From assembly GCA_029204225.1 (NCBI GenBank), contig CM055106.1, positions 34,692,361-34,756,360 on the forward strand: DNA of 64,000 bases, in the 5' to 3' direction. The translations under genes and the position numbers were made by a program. This document shows, in pieces, positions 10,839 to 22,236 of the stretch. The notes beneath the pieces were generated by a model. That model saw only the letters and a program-made list of their open reading frames with translations, was not told the DNA's origin and searched no databases. This stretch comes from Diphasiastrum complanatum (lineage: Eukaryota; Streptophyta; Lycopodiopsida; Lycopodiales; Lycopodiaceae). Positions within the stretch are counted from its first letter, which is position 1. Each line of letters begins with the position of its first letter.

Positions 10839-11858
10839 CTTGCAATGGAGGCTAGTTTTGTTTGAAATAGATTATTGTGGAGCAATAGGTGAATTTATGA
10901 ATGGACATATCTATTCTTGTAAGTGTAAATGTTCTTGTAAATTTTAGTTGCATTAAATGACTCTCTCGATGTTATTGAAGTATTAAAGTTTTTCGACATT
11001 TCTCATATAAAAGGGAAAAAACTCAACCCATGATTCTTCGAACCACTGGCTTTATGACACTAAACACTAAAATTGATCGAGATGATTTGAAGCTTTGTAT
11101 TGAGAAGCTAGTCTGAGATGTTTTAACAACCAAACCAAAGGAAACTTCATGCAAGACTTTAGAAGCTGTAAAAAGAGCTTTGCACTTTGAGTTGTGTTGA
11201 CTTGAAAACAAAAATCAAAATATAACAAAAAAGCTGGATATTTGACATATTTCTCTAGCTGATTTGCTATTGCGACAACGGAAAGGAATTTCCATAGGTA
11301 CTATTTGCATATTCATCTAGCAAACTTTTACCTTATGTGAATTTGAATGATGCAAGGATCAATTTCTTTTGGTGCTTTGCCATGCATAAGCTAAGTCATG
11401 CTAGTATGAGTCACTTGTTCTAGATCTTCTTGGTTTTAGTAGCTTTTGTGTGAAAACCCTTCTGGCGGAGGAATCTACCTAAAGACATAACAATTATGTG
11501 AACTTAATTTGTACAATTAGTTTTGGTAACTACAATTCTGTAACCTTTTTTAAGCTAGACCGGGTCAGGTTATTGGTAGAGATTTTTGATAAAAAATTGC
11601 AGTCGGAATATAACATAGTTTGGCAGCACATAGAATCAGGTCATTTTATATAGAGGACACTTTTTTATTAATTTTTTCTCAAATGTTTTCCACATTACCC
11701 GTAATCTTGTTCATATTTTCCACTGGCTGGTTCCTAATCCATGATGCTAAAAGTTCGATGCTCTGAGAATGACTTAAGTTAGCCATTGGAAACGGTCAGA
11801 ATACTGAAATTAAGAGTGTCCTTGCAAGAAATAACCAGTGTGAGTGTATTATGTAAAG
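10839..11858. repeat. Non-coding; contains a dispersed repeat copy at 11455-11640
   Basis: Positions 11455-11640 resemble 62025-62190. Both contain GGAGGAATCTA followed by CTTAAAGAC or CTAAAGACA, and TTTTTGATAAAA preceding TTGCAG. They lie in the same order and strand more than 50 kb apart. The remainder of the interval shows no gene. Confidence 0.5.
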
Positions 11859-12112
11859 CATAGTTGCACTCGCGATTCTAGAATCACTGTCCAAAAAAAC
11901 CCAGAATTGCTCAGAATCGTAGTTTTTTTTTTTTAAACCCAGGCAATACGGGTATCAGTAGAGAGGAGAAAAACAGACGATTACGATTACAGTAGTTTCA
12001 GGCATAGAATTAATGAACCGTTATCGGTTCACCACGATTCTGAGAACCGTACGGTTCTTAAAATTTTTTGCCCAGAACCGTGGTGAACTGTACGCGATTC
12101 GCTGCAACTATG
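11859..12112. mobile_element. hAT-type MITE with 8-bp target duplication
   Basis: The 254-bp element begins CATAGTTGCA and ends TGCAACTATG, a perfect 10-bp terminal inverted repeat that continues imperfectly inward. It is flanked by identical 8-bp direct repeats ATGTAAAG (11851-11858 and 12113-12120). An 8-bp duplication is the signature of the hAT superfamily. There is no coding capacity. The inner sequence is rich in GAACC/GGTTC palindromes. Its termini resemble those of the elements at 49165 and 60355. Confidence 0.85.
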
Positions 12113-15100
12113 ATGTAAAGTAAAGGTGTTGTATTTGATGAGATAATGTCATAGATGCATACCATACAAACCAGTTTTTTAAAAATGGTGGACCATGGAC
12201 ATCTGCCAAGCTGATTAATTTGACAATCAAGGGGAAGTCGCATAGGCAATTGTTGAACTTGAGTTTCCCTTGGAGGACTGGCTAAAAGATTCATCCTTCA
12301 AATTTTAAGTCGACTACTATCTGCTTTCAAGAAGATACTTAAAGAGGACACAGAGCTCTCCATTCAAATTTTCATACTTCCTTGGTTGTCATTGCGCAAC
12401 TTTTTTTGGGATTTGCTTACGCATCCTACACTACCTTCATTTTATAATCTGTATGCGTCCCTTATTTACCTCTTTCAGATCCACCAGTCTCTCTTTCTCA
12501 CCTTATATCTCAGCAATGACTCTGTAATTTCCTTGTATCTTTCTGGAAGCTGTAGCTTTCAATACCCCTCCCAAGTATTTTCTCATTCTTTAAACACTTC
12601 TCAACTTCTGTACATGCGTAAATCCACGCAATTATCCTGTCACTATTTGAACAATGTCTTTCTGTGTCCATCCAAAGCTCTACCGAGTCTGCTCATCATT
12701 CTTAATACGCTTCTCATCTTCCATCTATTCTTTTCATAGAATCTTTCTGCCATTCTTCAATAATAACAACATTGTTGCTTTACTTGAATAGCTCAACTTA
12801 CCCTCAATGCTAGAGTGCACTCTCTCTTTTCTCCTGTCTTTCTGTTTTTCTCTTTTCTTTGTTGCATCATTTCTAAAAACATCTTCACAGGAGACGTGGA
12901 GAAGCAAGGTCTGTTTTCAATAGGGCATATAGGGCAGTTTGCTGTCAATTGTTTTTTTATAACTTTATTAATGTCATTTGACGGTACGTTGCTCAGTTGT
13001 TCTATTGCACAATATACCTTGTGGATGTGTTCTTAACCTGGTATGGGAGTACCTTCTAGGGTATAACAAGGAGCTCTTTCTAATCTAGATATTCAAATTA
13101 GCTCCAGAGATTAGGCATCAATGATGATACTGGTGAAAAGCTTTTAGCTTGAAATTAGAAACTGCTAATTATAATTTTGTTAACGTCAAAGATTAAACTG
13201 GGGATTTTCAGACCTTTTCATCATTCTTGCTTCTAGGAAATAGCCTGATGACCATTGTGGTTGCTTCCTTGGGGTTCAGTCACAGAACAAATATCACTTA
13301 GAAAGGGACCATTACCTGAGGGTCAACCGGATTTAGCCTAGATCTTTGTTGAAAGATTATTTCGGTTGTATGGTCTGCCAAGTGACGTAATTCTATAAAT
13401 TGGGTGTGAATTGAATAGTTACAATGATGTGGAAATTGTAGAGACAAGGGACGTGATGTTTTATTAGTAAAAAGCAAATGAACTAAGATCTTGATTCTCA
13501 ACAAAGGTAGGGATCCACAATAATTGAACTACTTTTCTTACAAAACCATGTTTCTGCCCTTTTATCTATTTCAAATTTGTTCCCGTCTTAGGCTCACTAG
13601 ATATCTTTTCTCTAATATTGTCATGAGGATTCAAATTCACAATAATCATCTTTTATTTTATTATTTCGCATGCACTTTGATGTTCATTGATTAAAGTAGA
13701 TGATGTTTACTCTGATCCTGTTGAACCATTCACTAATGAATATTCTTCTTGGTTGCTCCATTTGAAGATTTTGAGCTTCAGGCTTTTGATTTTTCCTCCA
13801 AAGCGTCAGCTTTATCTACCTGATATTCTGTCATTGCTCCTAAATATTTTGCACCATATGTTGTGCTTAACTCTAGAAATTGTAATCAAACAGTCAATTG
13901 CTAACGCTCCTAACGAGATATTCAACTCAAAGTCAGCGATTCTCATGCTCACATCATTGGCAACTTCTTCTTGCTTTCTTGGCAGTATCATCTTTTTCTG
14001 TTATAGGTTCAGTTTGCAACACAATTACAGTTTTACAGATTGAATCCAAGGAGATACCAGCTTATATGTTTCTAATTGTTGTCTCTGAACCTTTACTGAA
14101 GAAAAATGCTTGCTACTGCTGGGCTTTGCGGCAATAACCAGGACCAGGGCTTTCTCATGTTTCTTTAGGTCTTTGGAGTTATGATGATTGTATGTATGGA
14201 CGTCCGTTGATACTTGTTTATGTGTGATACTACAGCTGTCCTCTTTGAAAGCTTTTTCTGTTCCCATGTTATAGGTGGTGAAGTGTTGTACTTATGCCCT
14301 TGACGTCATAAAGTTGTTAAGTGACCTTTTTTGAATGTTGTGGGGATCTGCAGCAAAAAGAGCATAAAGATCCTCCTGCGGAAAGTCAACATTGAAATGC
14401 CCAGGAATGCAACCTTGATCAGATCCTGTGATCAGAAGTTACTAGAGTTCATGGCGCGGGCTTATCAGTCTTTATGCAACATCTGCAGCAAAAAGAGCAT
14501 AAAGATTTTCTGACAGAAATTTGGCATTAAAATGCCTAGAAATCCAATGTAGAGCAGATATTGTCTTTAGAAGTATGGAGTTCAGATTGCCACCTGATTA
14601 CTCTTAAAAAAGAGAAGTGCATTGTGGAATGTGTAGAACTTTTGTGACAATCAGATTCAGAGTGAGCTATATATTTTTACAATGGAGGCTCTTGACACTG
14701 ATATTGATAGTGGTGAAGGAGCTCCGTTCATTCTATCGATTAAGGGGGAAGAATCCTAATAAGCTTTATCACTGATCATTTTTAGAAGTAAACCCAATAG
14801 TGTTCTAAGCAAGGTTAAAATCAGTTATATGAGAAAAGCATTGTCATTCAAATTATCATGATTGAATATGGCCAAATCTTGCTGAGTGATTGACACCATC
14901 ATTGTTGTGACTCAGTTTGTATGAGTCAACAAATAAAGGACATTGACATATGCGTTTTGCTGACAAAGTTTATTCTCAGTTTAATTTAGAATCATCATTT
15001 GGTAGACGTATGCTTATAGTTCAATGTTGAGAGCTTTGTGGCCACTGGCTTTGGTACAACTTAGTGTTATTGGCTATAACTTAAGAAGAGTAAAATCAGA

Positions 15101-15252
15101 ATAGCTCTTTTAAACTACTCAGTAGTAGGTTTAAGATTACAACTTATTGATGATTAATTGGTGAGGCTTCAGCTTTTAAGTATATTCAAAACACGTTAGT
15201 GGCCAGTGGTCACATCATACGTGACATACATTGATTGTAGAATCGGAGTCCA
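12113..15252. other. Region without a recognised gene; includes a 137-bp tandem duplication
   Basis: Pyrimidine-rich sequence at 12380-12740 and frames at 13687-14140 do not match any family I know. A two-copy duplication lies at about 14345-14600: CTGCAGCAAAAAGAGCATAA followed by AGAT occurs at both 14348 and 14484, with similar following sequence. A polypurine-like TTAAGGGGGAAGAA at 14740 could mark an old LTR element end. Confidence 0.4.
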
Positions 15253-15662
15253 GTTATGAACGTAGCCACGGCTGATCTAGATTTAGTCTATGAAAGCATC
15301 ACATAAGCAAGACTTAACCCTAGAAAGCAGGAGAGAGAAAGCTTAAAGAGACTAAAGAAGGAGATCATATCATAAGCCAAGTAACAAATGACACAGAATC
15401 TCTACTTATAGTCAAGAGGAAGCCTTAAAAGGAAGCTTCCAGTGGCTAGGGCCAAACTGAGAGGGAAAATAGTGCGCCCTCCAAGAAGGCCCCCACTCTC
15501 AGTAATATAACCAAATAACCAATATAGTGAATCATAGGGCCCAAGGCCAACCATATAGTCTAAATGTCAAATAATGAATAAAAAAGAGCCCAAAGCCTGC
15601 CTATGCATAAAGTAAAGTAAATGTAAATGGACATGGCGAATGTAATGAGCCGAGTCCATAAC
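15253..15662 (-). repeat. 3' LTR of the gypsy chromovirus
   Basis: The LTR lies just past the end of pol on the minus strand, after a purine tract (GTCGGGGAGA). Its ends are inverted (GTTATGGAC.../...GTTCATAAC). The final 39 bp (15253-15291) are identical to the sequence beside the primer-binding site at 21435-21473, which fixes the LTR edge. Confidence 0.8.
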
Positions 15663-15707
15663 TCTCCCCGACACAAAAATAAGACCCAATTGCCATAAAG
15701 GACTGGA

Positions 15708-18657
15708 TCAAGTAACAGCAAGCCCTGGAGGATCAACTGGAACAGCATCTGATGTAGTAACAACTGGAGCAACAGCTGATGTAGAGGAATCAACAAGTGC
15801 GGCAAGAGCACGAGCCTGATCCGCAAGTGATGATGTATGATAAAAGACATCAATAGGCTCCCATGTGGCCTCCTCAACAGGACGACCATCCCACTGGACT
15901 AGGAACTGAATCTGCCGGCGACGTCGACTATGATGCAAACGCACCTGAAGGATAGCAGCAGGTAATAAAGGAAAGAGATCCGGTGCAGTAGGAAACTCAG
16001 CATCACGAGGAACATCATCCTCAATAGCAGCACGTAATAAACTGACATGGAATATATCACAGGCACGTGTGGAAGCAGGAAGCTGAAGACGATATGTAAC
16101 TGGACTAAGAACTTTCAATATACAATAAGGCCCATAATAACGTGGTGCAAGCTTCTCAGTAGAAGCATGGCCTTGAATAAAATGATGACGTGCAAACCGT
16201 AGGCGTAGATATACCATATCACCAACATGAAACTCAACATGACGTCGATGACGATCAACTGAAGCCTGATAACGCTGCTGGACCTGCTGCAAATGGGAAC
16301 TGGCCTGGAGAATAAGCTCGCGAGCACCTGATAGAAATGAAGACAGTGTCACAGGTGTATCCTCGGGAGGAAGAGGAATACTAGGTAAAAGAGGTGCATA
16401 ACCATGAGATAATAAAAATGGTGCAATGCCGGTGCTGGTACTAACAGAGCTGTTATAGCTATACTCTGCCAAACATAAGTGCTGATCCCAATCCTTCCCT
16501 GAAGGAATGACAAAATGGCGCAAATAATCCTCAAGGATCCTGTTAAGGACCTCAGACTGCCCATCAGAAGTAGAATGATAAGCAGACCCCATAAAAAGCT
16601 GTACATCCAATATACGCATAAGCTCTGTCCAGAACAATGATGTAAACTTACTATCCCGATCAGAAAGGATAGTACGAAGAAATCCATGTAGGCGAAATAT
16701 CTCTGAAAGGAACAAGCGTGCACACTGCTCTACTGTGATAGTACTGCGGACGGGTATGAAATGTGCCTGTTTCGAGAACCTGTCAACTACCACCATACAT
16801 GAATCGTGACCACGACGGGTGCGGGGAAGGCCAATGATGAAGTCCATAGAAATATCAGTCCACTGGCGGTGAGGAATAGGCCAACTCTGAAGCAAACCAG
16901 CGGACTTAGCACGGGAGTACTTATTACGTAAGCAGAAAGGACAGGTACGAATAAGTACAACAACCTCTTTCCTAAGGGATGGCCAATAGAAATGATCCTT
17001 AAGACGAGCATAAGACTTCTGAAAACCAAAATGACCCCCAACTGGGGACGAATGAGCATCCAACAACAACTGAGAACGGATACCCAAAGAACTAGGAATA
17101 CAAAGAGAACCATAATGATAAAGACGGTGGTCAACAATGGAATAAGCCTGATGAGGTGAAGATGACATAGGTGGAGCAGAACTATAAACATCACGAAAAT
17201 CAGAACATGTAAGATAAGTAGATGGAAGATCATCAAACCAGGAAGGAATCGTGGCAACAAGGGTATTCAATAAAGCAGGAAGTCTAGACAATGCGTCAGC
17301 AGCAGTGTTAGCACGACCAGGACGATACAAAATAGAAAAATCAAAAGATTGTAAAAACTGCAACCAACGAAACTGACGATCACTAAGATCACGCTGGGAG
17401 AAGAGATAACGTAAGGACTGATGATCAGTAACGATATCAAAAGGAACACGGTACAGGTAATGGCGGCACTTCTTAAGAGCATAGATAACGGCAAGAAGCT
17501 CTTTCTCATGAACAGAATAACGTTGCTCATAAGAGCGTAAACGACGCGACTCATAAGCAATAATATACTGAGACTGACGAAGCAAGGCACCCAAACCAAC
17601 ATTACTAGCATCGGTCTCAACAATAAATTTCTGATCAAACTGTGGTAAACACAGGACAGAGGCCTCCACAACAGCACGACGAAGAGTGTCAAAGGCGAAC
17701 TGACAATCAGAAGTCCAAACAAAAGCACTAGACTTCTTTAAAAGGGCATGAAGAGGGGCAGCCACAGTGGCAAAGTGAGGAACAGGACGACGAAGGTGAG
17801 TAGCGAGACCAAGAAACATACGAACATGGTGGACATCCGTGGGAACAGGCCAATCAACGATTGCCCGAACCTTATGAGGGTCCAAACGAATACGACCATC
17901 ACAAATGAGAAATTCTAAAAACTCAATCTCAACAACAGCAAAGGAACACTTAGAAAGTTTAGCAAACAATTGGTGATGAACAAGCAATTGAAAAACAGAT
18001 GACAGATGTAACACATGCTCATCAAGAGTCTTACTAAAAACAAGAATATCATCAAAATAAACTAAAACACAACGACCAAGGAGAGGATGCATGATGTTAT
18101 TCATCACATTCTGGAACGTAGGTGGACCATTAGTAACACCAAAAGGAAGAACACGAAACTCATACAAACCAAGATGGGTACGAAACGCAGTCTTGTGTTC
18201 GTTCGAAGGATGCATCCTAATTTGGTGATAGCCGGAACGTAAGTCTATCTTAGAGAAAAGATGAGAGGTGCCTAACTGGTCAAAGAGATCATCCATGTGA
18301 GGAATAGGATACTGGTTACGGATGGTCAACTTATTGAGGGCACGATAATCAATGCAGAGGCGTTTTGGAACCATCTTTCTTACTGACAAGGAGAACAGGG
18401 GCACCAAAAGGACTGTGACTAGGAACAATAAGGCCCTGATCTAGTAAAGCAGTAATCTGAAGCTCAACCTCATCACGCTCAGACTTAGACATACGGTAAG
18501 GAGGCCGGGAGGGAGGAGCAGAACCAGGATGCAAATCAATATGGTGGTTCACATCACGTAATGGTGGTAGCGTCGTAGGTTCTGAAAAGACAAATGCATA
18601 CTGATGTAATAAGTTAGAGATCACCTGAGGAACAGCTGCTGGAGGAGAGGTAGTCAC
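15708..18657 (-). pseudogene. Gypsy pol: RT, RNase H, integrase, chromodomain
   Basis: A short frame (18349-18657) gives the RT N-terminus ending VLLVSKKDGS, and a one-base shift near 18370 joins it to a 906-residue frame (15708-18428). In that frame RT runs through LCIDYRALN, KIDLRSGYHQI (residues ~60-70) and the catalytic YFDD box (124-127). RNase H (ETDASNVGLGALL) lies near 265. The integrase HHCC finger is at ~470-510, with the catalytic core following (MDFIIGLP, ILSDRDSKF, SEVLNR). A chromodomain-like FLVQWDGR..EEATWE segment lies at ~825-870. All key catalytic residues are visible. The frameshift means it should not yield a full polyprotein. The chromodomain normally directs integration toward particular chromatin. 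Confidence 0.93.
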
Positions 18658-19087
18658 TGGAGAATCTGTTGCAGCACGCTGAACACATAATACAGCTGCA
18701 CAATGAGCCTTAGGTAGGCTGCGGATAAACTGCTTCCCGCTGATCAGCTGAAAATCTGCCTAAGAATCAATACCAGCAAGTGAGTGGGTCACTGCATCAT
18801 GAACAAATGTCAATGTCTGCTTAGCCAGGTCCAAAGTAACCGCTCCCAATGAAGCAAACCAATCAGCACCAAGGATAAGGTCATAGCGCTCCAGAGGAAT
18901 GATATAAAGATCTGCCTATCCAGAAAAATCACCAATGCGGTAGGGTAATCCCTGAAACACATGAGAACTAGGAAATGAGTGAGAACTGGCAACCTCTACT
19001 GTGAGAGGCTGTGGAGTAGGAATAGGTGAAGCGGTATCCGGCTGAGAACATAACTGCTGATAAAGGACTGAGTGATGCCGGTATCAA
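18658..19087 (-). pseudogene. Gypsy retropepsin (protease) region
   Basis: Just downstream of gag the minus strand encodes an ALVDTGIT motif near 19085, the active-site DTG of a retroviral-type aspartic protease. The region then continues toward the RT N-terminus, with a stop near 18915. It is out of frame with the gag reading frame because of a shift near 19.2 kb. Confidence 0.7.
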
Positions 19088-20416
19088 CTAAAGCAATATA
19101 CTCACGACCAGTAATGCGCACACGTAGCCGAATGGAGCGAGGACCGGGGCACCCTGTCCAGGTAGCATAAGCAAGCTGAGCATGGCAAGTAGCAGAAGTA
19201 AATCAGTAGAAGGCTCAGGAGATAGATCAGGCTCATCAAATATATGAATGTAGATATCGGACTCATCTGGGGTAGTGCCCTCATGGTAGAAAACAGCAGT
19301 AGAAGTAGGCAGGGGCTGGCGGCAATCACGGGCAATGTGGTCAGGACTCTTACAACGAAAGCAAAGATGCTTTTGCTGAATGTCAGCGAACTCTGCAGAC
19401 GTGTAACGTCGGAAAAAAGCAGGATGAGGAGGCGGAGGGCGAGGAGCGGGAGAAGTAACATAAGAGGTCGGGACGACAATGGATGGGGCAGATGGGGCCG
19501 GAGATGGTAGAGGTGAAAGAGATGGACGGGGTCGGGAAAAGCGAAAGGGAGCAGGATCAGGGTACTTATGCTGTAAAGTACTAGCAAGGGACATGGCCTC
19601 AACAAGTGTGGGTGGACTGAAAGAAGAGACATCGTATCGTAGAGCACCACGAAGTCCAGCAATGTAGCGAGAAATAAGCTCGGTGGGCTGAAGATCTGTA
19701 AAGAGGTAGGAAAGGTCCATAAACTGATCTGTATAGGAAGAAAGATCTTCAGTCTGAGTAAGACTACGGAATATATCACGCTGGCGGCTCAGCCACTGAG
19801 GGTCAATCATAGCATGACGAAGATCACGACGAAAGGTAGGCCATAACTGGAGACCGTCCCGATCAGGGTCAAGTCGGTAGACCCGCCACCAAGTGGCAGC
19901 ACGTCCATCTAAATGTAAGGTGGCTAACTGGATCTTTTGAGGATCAGTCTTAGGGTAAATCTGAAAATAAGTATCAAGCTTTGCAAACCAACTCTCTAAC
20001 AAGTTCCCGTCAGAGGAACCAGAATAGGTGGCAAGCTGTACCCGATCACGAAAATCTCAAGCAAAATGTGGCTCAGGAGCTAGATGTCATGGAAAATGTG
20101 ACTCAGGAGCTGTAGGACGTGGAAAACCGGGTGGTGGGTTAGGTGAAAAATGAGGCCCACCACCAAAGGAAGTAGACGAGGATGGAAGTCCAAATGGAGA
20201 CCCAAATGATGAATGAACAGGGGCTTTGCCAGGTCTATGTGACTGTAAGGAATCAATCTGTGACTGCATAGTGGCAAATCCGGTCTGTAGAGTGGTAAAA
20301 CCGGTTATCATTTGGTTGAAATGACTACTGAGGAGAGTAAGAGAGTCAGGCATATCAGCAAACTGTTCATCTAAAGGTCCGGAATGACTCGCAGGTGTAG
20401 TGGGTGAGCTAGCCAT
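19088..20416 (-). pseudogene. Gypsy gag with CCHC zinc knuckle
   Basis: The likely start is the ATG at 20416 (MASSPTTPASH). In-frame stops near 20087 and 20055 split the N-terminal part from the 304-residue frame 19088-20002, which is in the same frame. The capsid region contains WFAKLDTYF, ATWWRV, FRSLTQ and the ELISRYIAGL block typical of retrotransposon Gag. A zinc knuckle CFRCKSPDHIARDC follows near 19330-19370. Both stops are TGA, consistent with C-to-T change at CGA codons. Gag should form the virus-like particle and bind RNA; this copy cannot make it intact. Confidence 0.9.
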
Positions 20417-21421
20417 GAGGAAGAAAAAGTAAGCGAGAAAAGAAATGTGCTAAACAATTGGACGAACTGAAGATGAGGACATAAGTCGTCACAACAGGCA
20501 CGCCAATGAAAAGACACAATAGAACTCGCGATGTAAGATGAACGAAAAGGACAACTAAGTAAGAAATACCTCGTAACCGCAATCGGAAGTGAGCTGAAAA
20601 ATAGCGGCGATATGTCGAGGTACCAGGCAGCCTCCAAAAAAGATGCTAAGGGCCCGACAACGTGGAGTAAACGGTGGGTAAAAGTATGGGAAATAATAAT
20701 GGACTATGGGGCTGGAAAGGGAGCAGCCAAGGAAAGGAAGTGATAACAAAAAGGAGGTATGGGCAGCGAGGAAACAAGGCTAAAAAATCAGAGATCGCCC
20801 TTCAAGGTAAAAAAAAAGTTTGCGATAAAGACGGGGAGCAATCCCGATGCGCGACGAAGTTGGGTGGGAGTGGCTTTCTAAGCATCTAGGCGTGTTTGTG
20901 TTGTCCGGGGTAGGGTTGCAAACACAGACAGCAGTGTGGGAGGGTGAGCTGAAATAGAGGCGGATGTAGGGCGTCAGCTATGGTGGAGTGTGGGCGTCCA
21001 AGAGAGGCAGTAAACGGCAAAAAAAATTGGATCAAAAAGATGGGTTGGTAGGGCGCTAGGAGTGGCTGATGGAAGGTGGCGAATAGGGGCAGCAAAAAGC
21101 GGAAATTTTAAGCAAAGGAAGGTGTAGTAGGGCGCTGGTCAGCAAGCATGAGGGCGCCCAATAGGGCAGCAAATAGGAGGTAGTATGGTGCCCAAATTAT
21201 TGGAGGAAAAAGGCTAAAAATGCAGCAGTAGGCAGCCAGCAAGAGGGCGCTAGAAATGGGCAGCAAGTGGGCGCCTGTCCTCCTCCGATCCGTCGTGAAA
21301 ATCTGCAAGACAAGTGTGGAGAAATGCTGAAGATCCGGCTGAAAAATGGTGAAGATCCAAGCTGAAGATGGGCGCCCTCCTGTGAGAGAAAAATCTGCTC
21401 AATGGAGATGCTCATGAAAGT
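20417..21421 (-). other. Gypsy 5' leader
   Basis: About 1 kb separates the primer-binding site from the gag start. No motif-bearing frame is present. It would hold packaging and translation signals in an intact element. Confidence 0.6.
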
Positions 21422-21433
21422 GCTCTGATACCA
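21422..21433 (-). other. Gypsy primer-binding site (tRNA-iMet)
   Basis: The minus strand reads TGGTATCAGAGC, one base after the LTR end (...GTTCATAAC). Its identity and position beside the LTR fix the element's 5' side. Confidence 0.9.
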
Positions 21434-21434
21434 A

Positions 21435-21473
21435 GTTATGAACGTAGCCACGGCTGATCTAGATTTAGTCTAT
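21435..21473 (-). repeat. 39-bp remnant of the gypsy 5' LTR
   Basis: It is identical over 39 bp to 15253-15291. Beyond 21473 the match stops abruptly, so about 370 bp of the 5' LTR, including the promoter region, are missing. Confidence 0.85.
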
Positions 21474-22236
21474 ATCAAGTTAAGACATGCAAGGGTCAAG
21501 ATGAAAATGTTAAGCTACTAGACAGCCTTTTGATTCACTGGAGTTGATTCACCAATATTTGATGTGGATATATATCAGATTTTAAACTTTTTATCCAGAC
21601 TCCTAGATTCACTTGATGCTCAAAACAAAATACAACTGGTCGAGGCCATGGAAATTCAGAAGTGTATCCAAAACACAGGCTGCATTACCACGTTGGATCT
21701 TTAAACTAATTCACTGTTTAAGAATTATTTCCCTGTTCTGGCTGACATTCTTCTTCCAATATTGGTAATGAGCTCCGAGGGTTGAAATTCGTTAGCGTGA
21801 TTGTGCAAGTTTAAAATGCATATGCTAGTTAGTATCAATAGTACCTACATACCTTCAATCTTGTACACGTCTCAATCTTCAATCAAGTACAAACTTTTGT
21901 TACATGTGAAAACACAATATTTGTGATCCTTGCACCACTTAAATGTATGCCCTTCCATTCAAGTGGCATATAAAGCTTTTCCATGCCATCCAAGGAATGG
22001 TTGATGAAATGATAATTAATCTCAAACATCCAACTTTTGAGTCTTTTGGGTTTCTTTAAGTTTGATATTAGTTGCAAGTAAATATGGACAAGACCAAATG
22101 TGAAGAGGGAAAGTAGAGGATACAAGCACAGAAGAATATTGATATAACCAAGGCAAAATGTTGGTGGGCCGATCAAATGGAAAGCAAGCTGATGGCAGAT
22201 AAGAGTAAATTGTTTTATCAATGTTAATATTCACAT
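21474..22236. other. Flank of the gypsy element, no recognised gene
   Basis: Frames at 21883-22234 have no motif. No target duplication can be matched to the left flank at 15252, as expected if the element end was deleted. Confidence 0.4.

Larger units (their letters stand above)
15253..21473 (-). mobile_element. Ty3/gypsy chromovirus-type LTR retrotransposon, 5' LTR truncated
   Basis: On the minus strand the order is truncated 5' LTR (21435-21473), primer-binding site (21422-21433), ~1-kb leader, gag, protease, RT, RNase H, integrase, chromodomain, polypurine tract and 3' LTR (15253-15662). Integrase after RT/RNase H defines Ty3/gypsy, and the C-terminal chromodomain marks a chromovirus. 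Interruptions are few: two stops in gag, a frameshift at gag-protease and one at the start of RT. The copy is therefore fairly young but inactive. Most of the 5' LTR promoter is missing, so autonomous transcription is unlikely. Confidence 0.93.

Noticed and set aside
15560-17728. Several hydrophobic minus-strand frames inside the gypsy pol
   Set aside because: They are alternative-frame shadows of the 906-residue pol frame.
20674-21451. Small frames between gypsy gag and primer-binding site
   Set aside because: They occupy the untranslated leader and show no motif or codon pattern.
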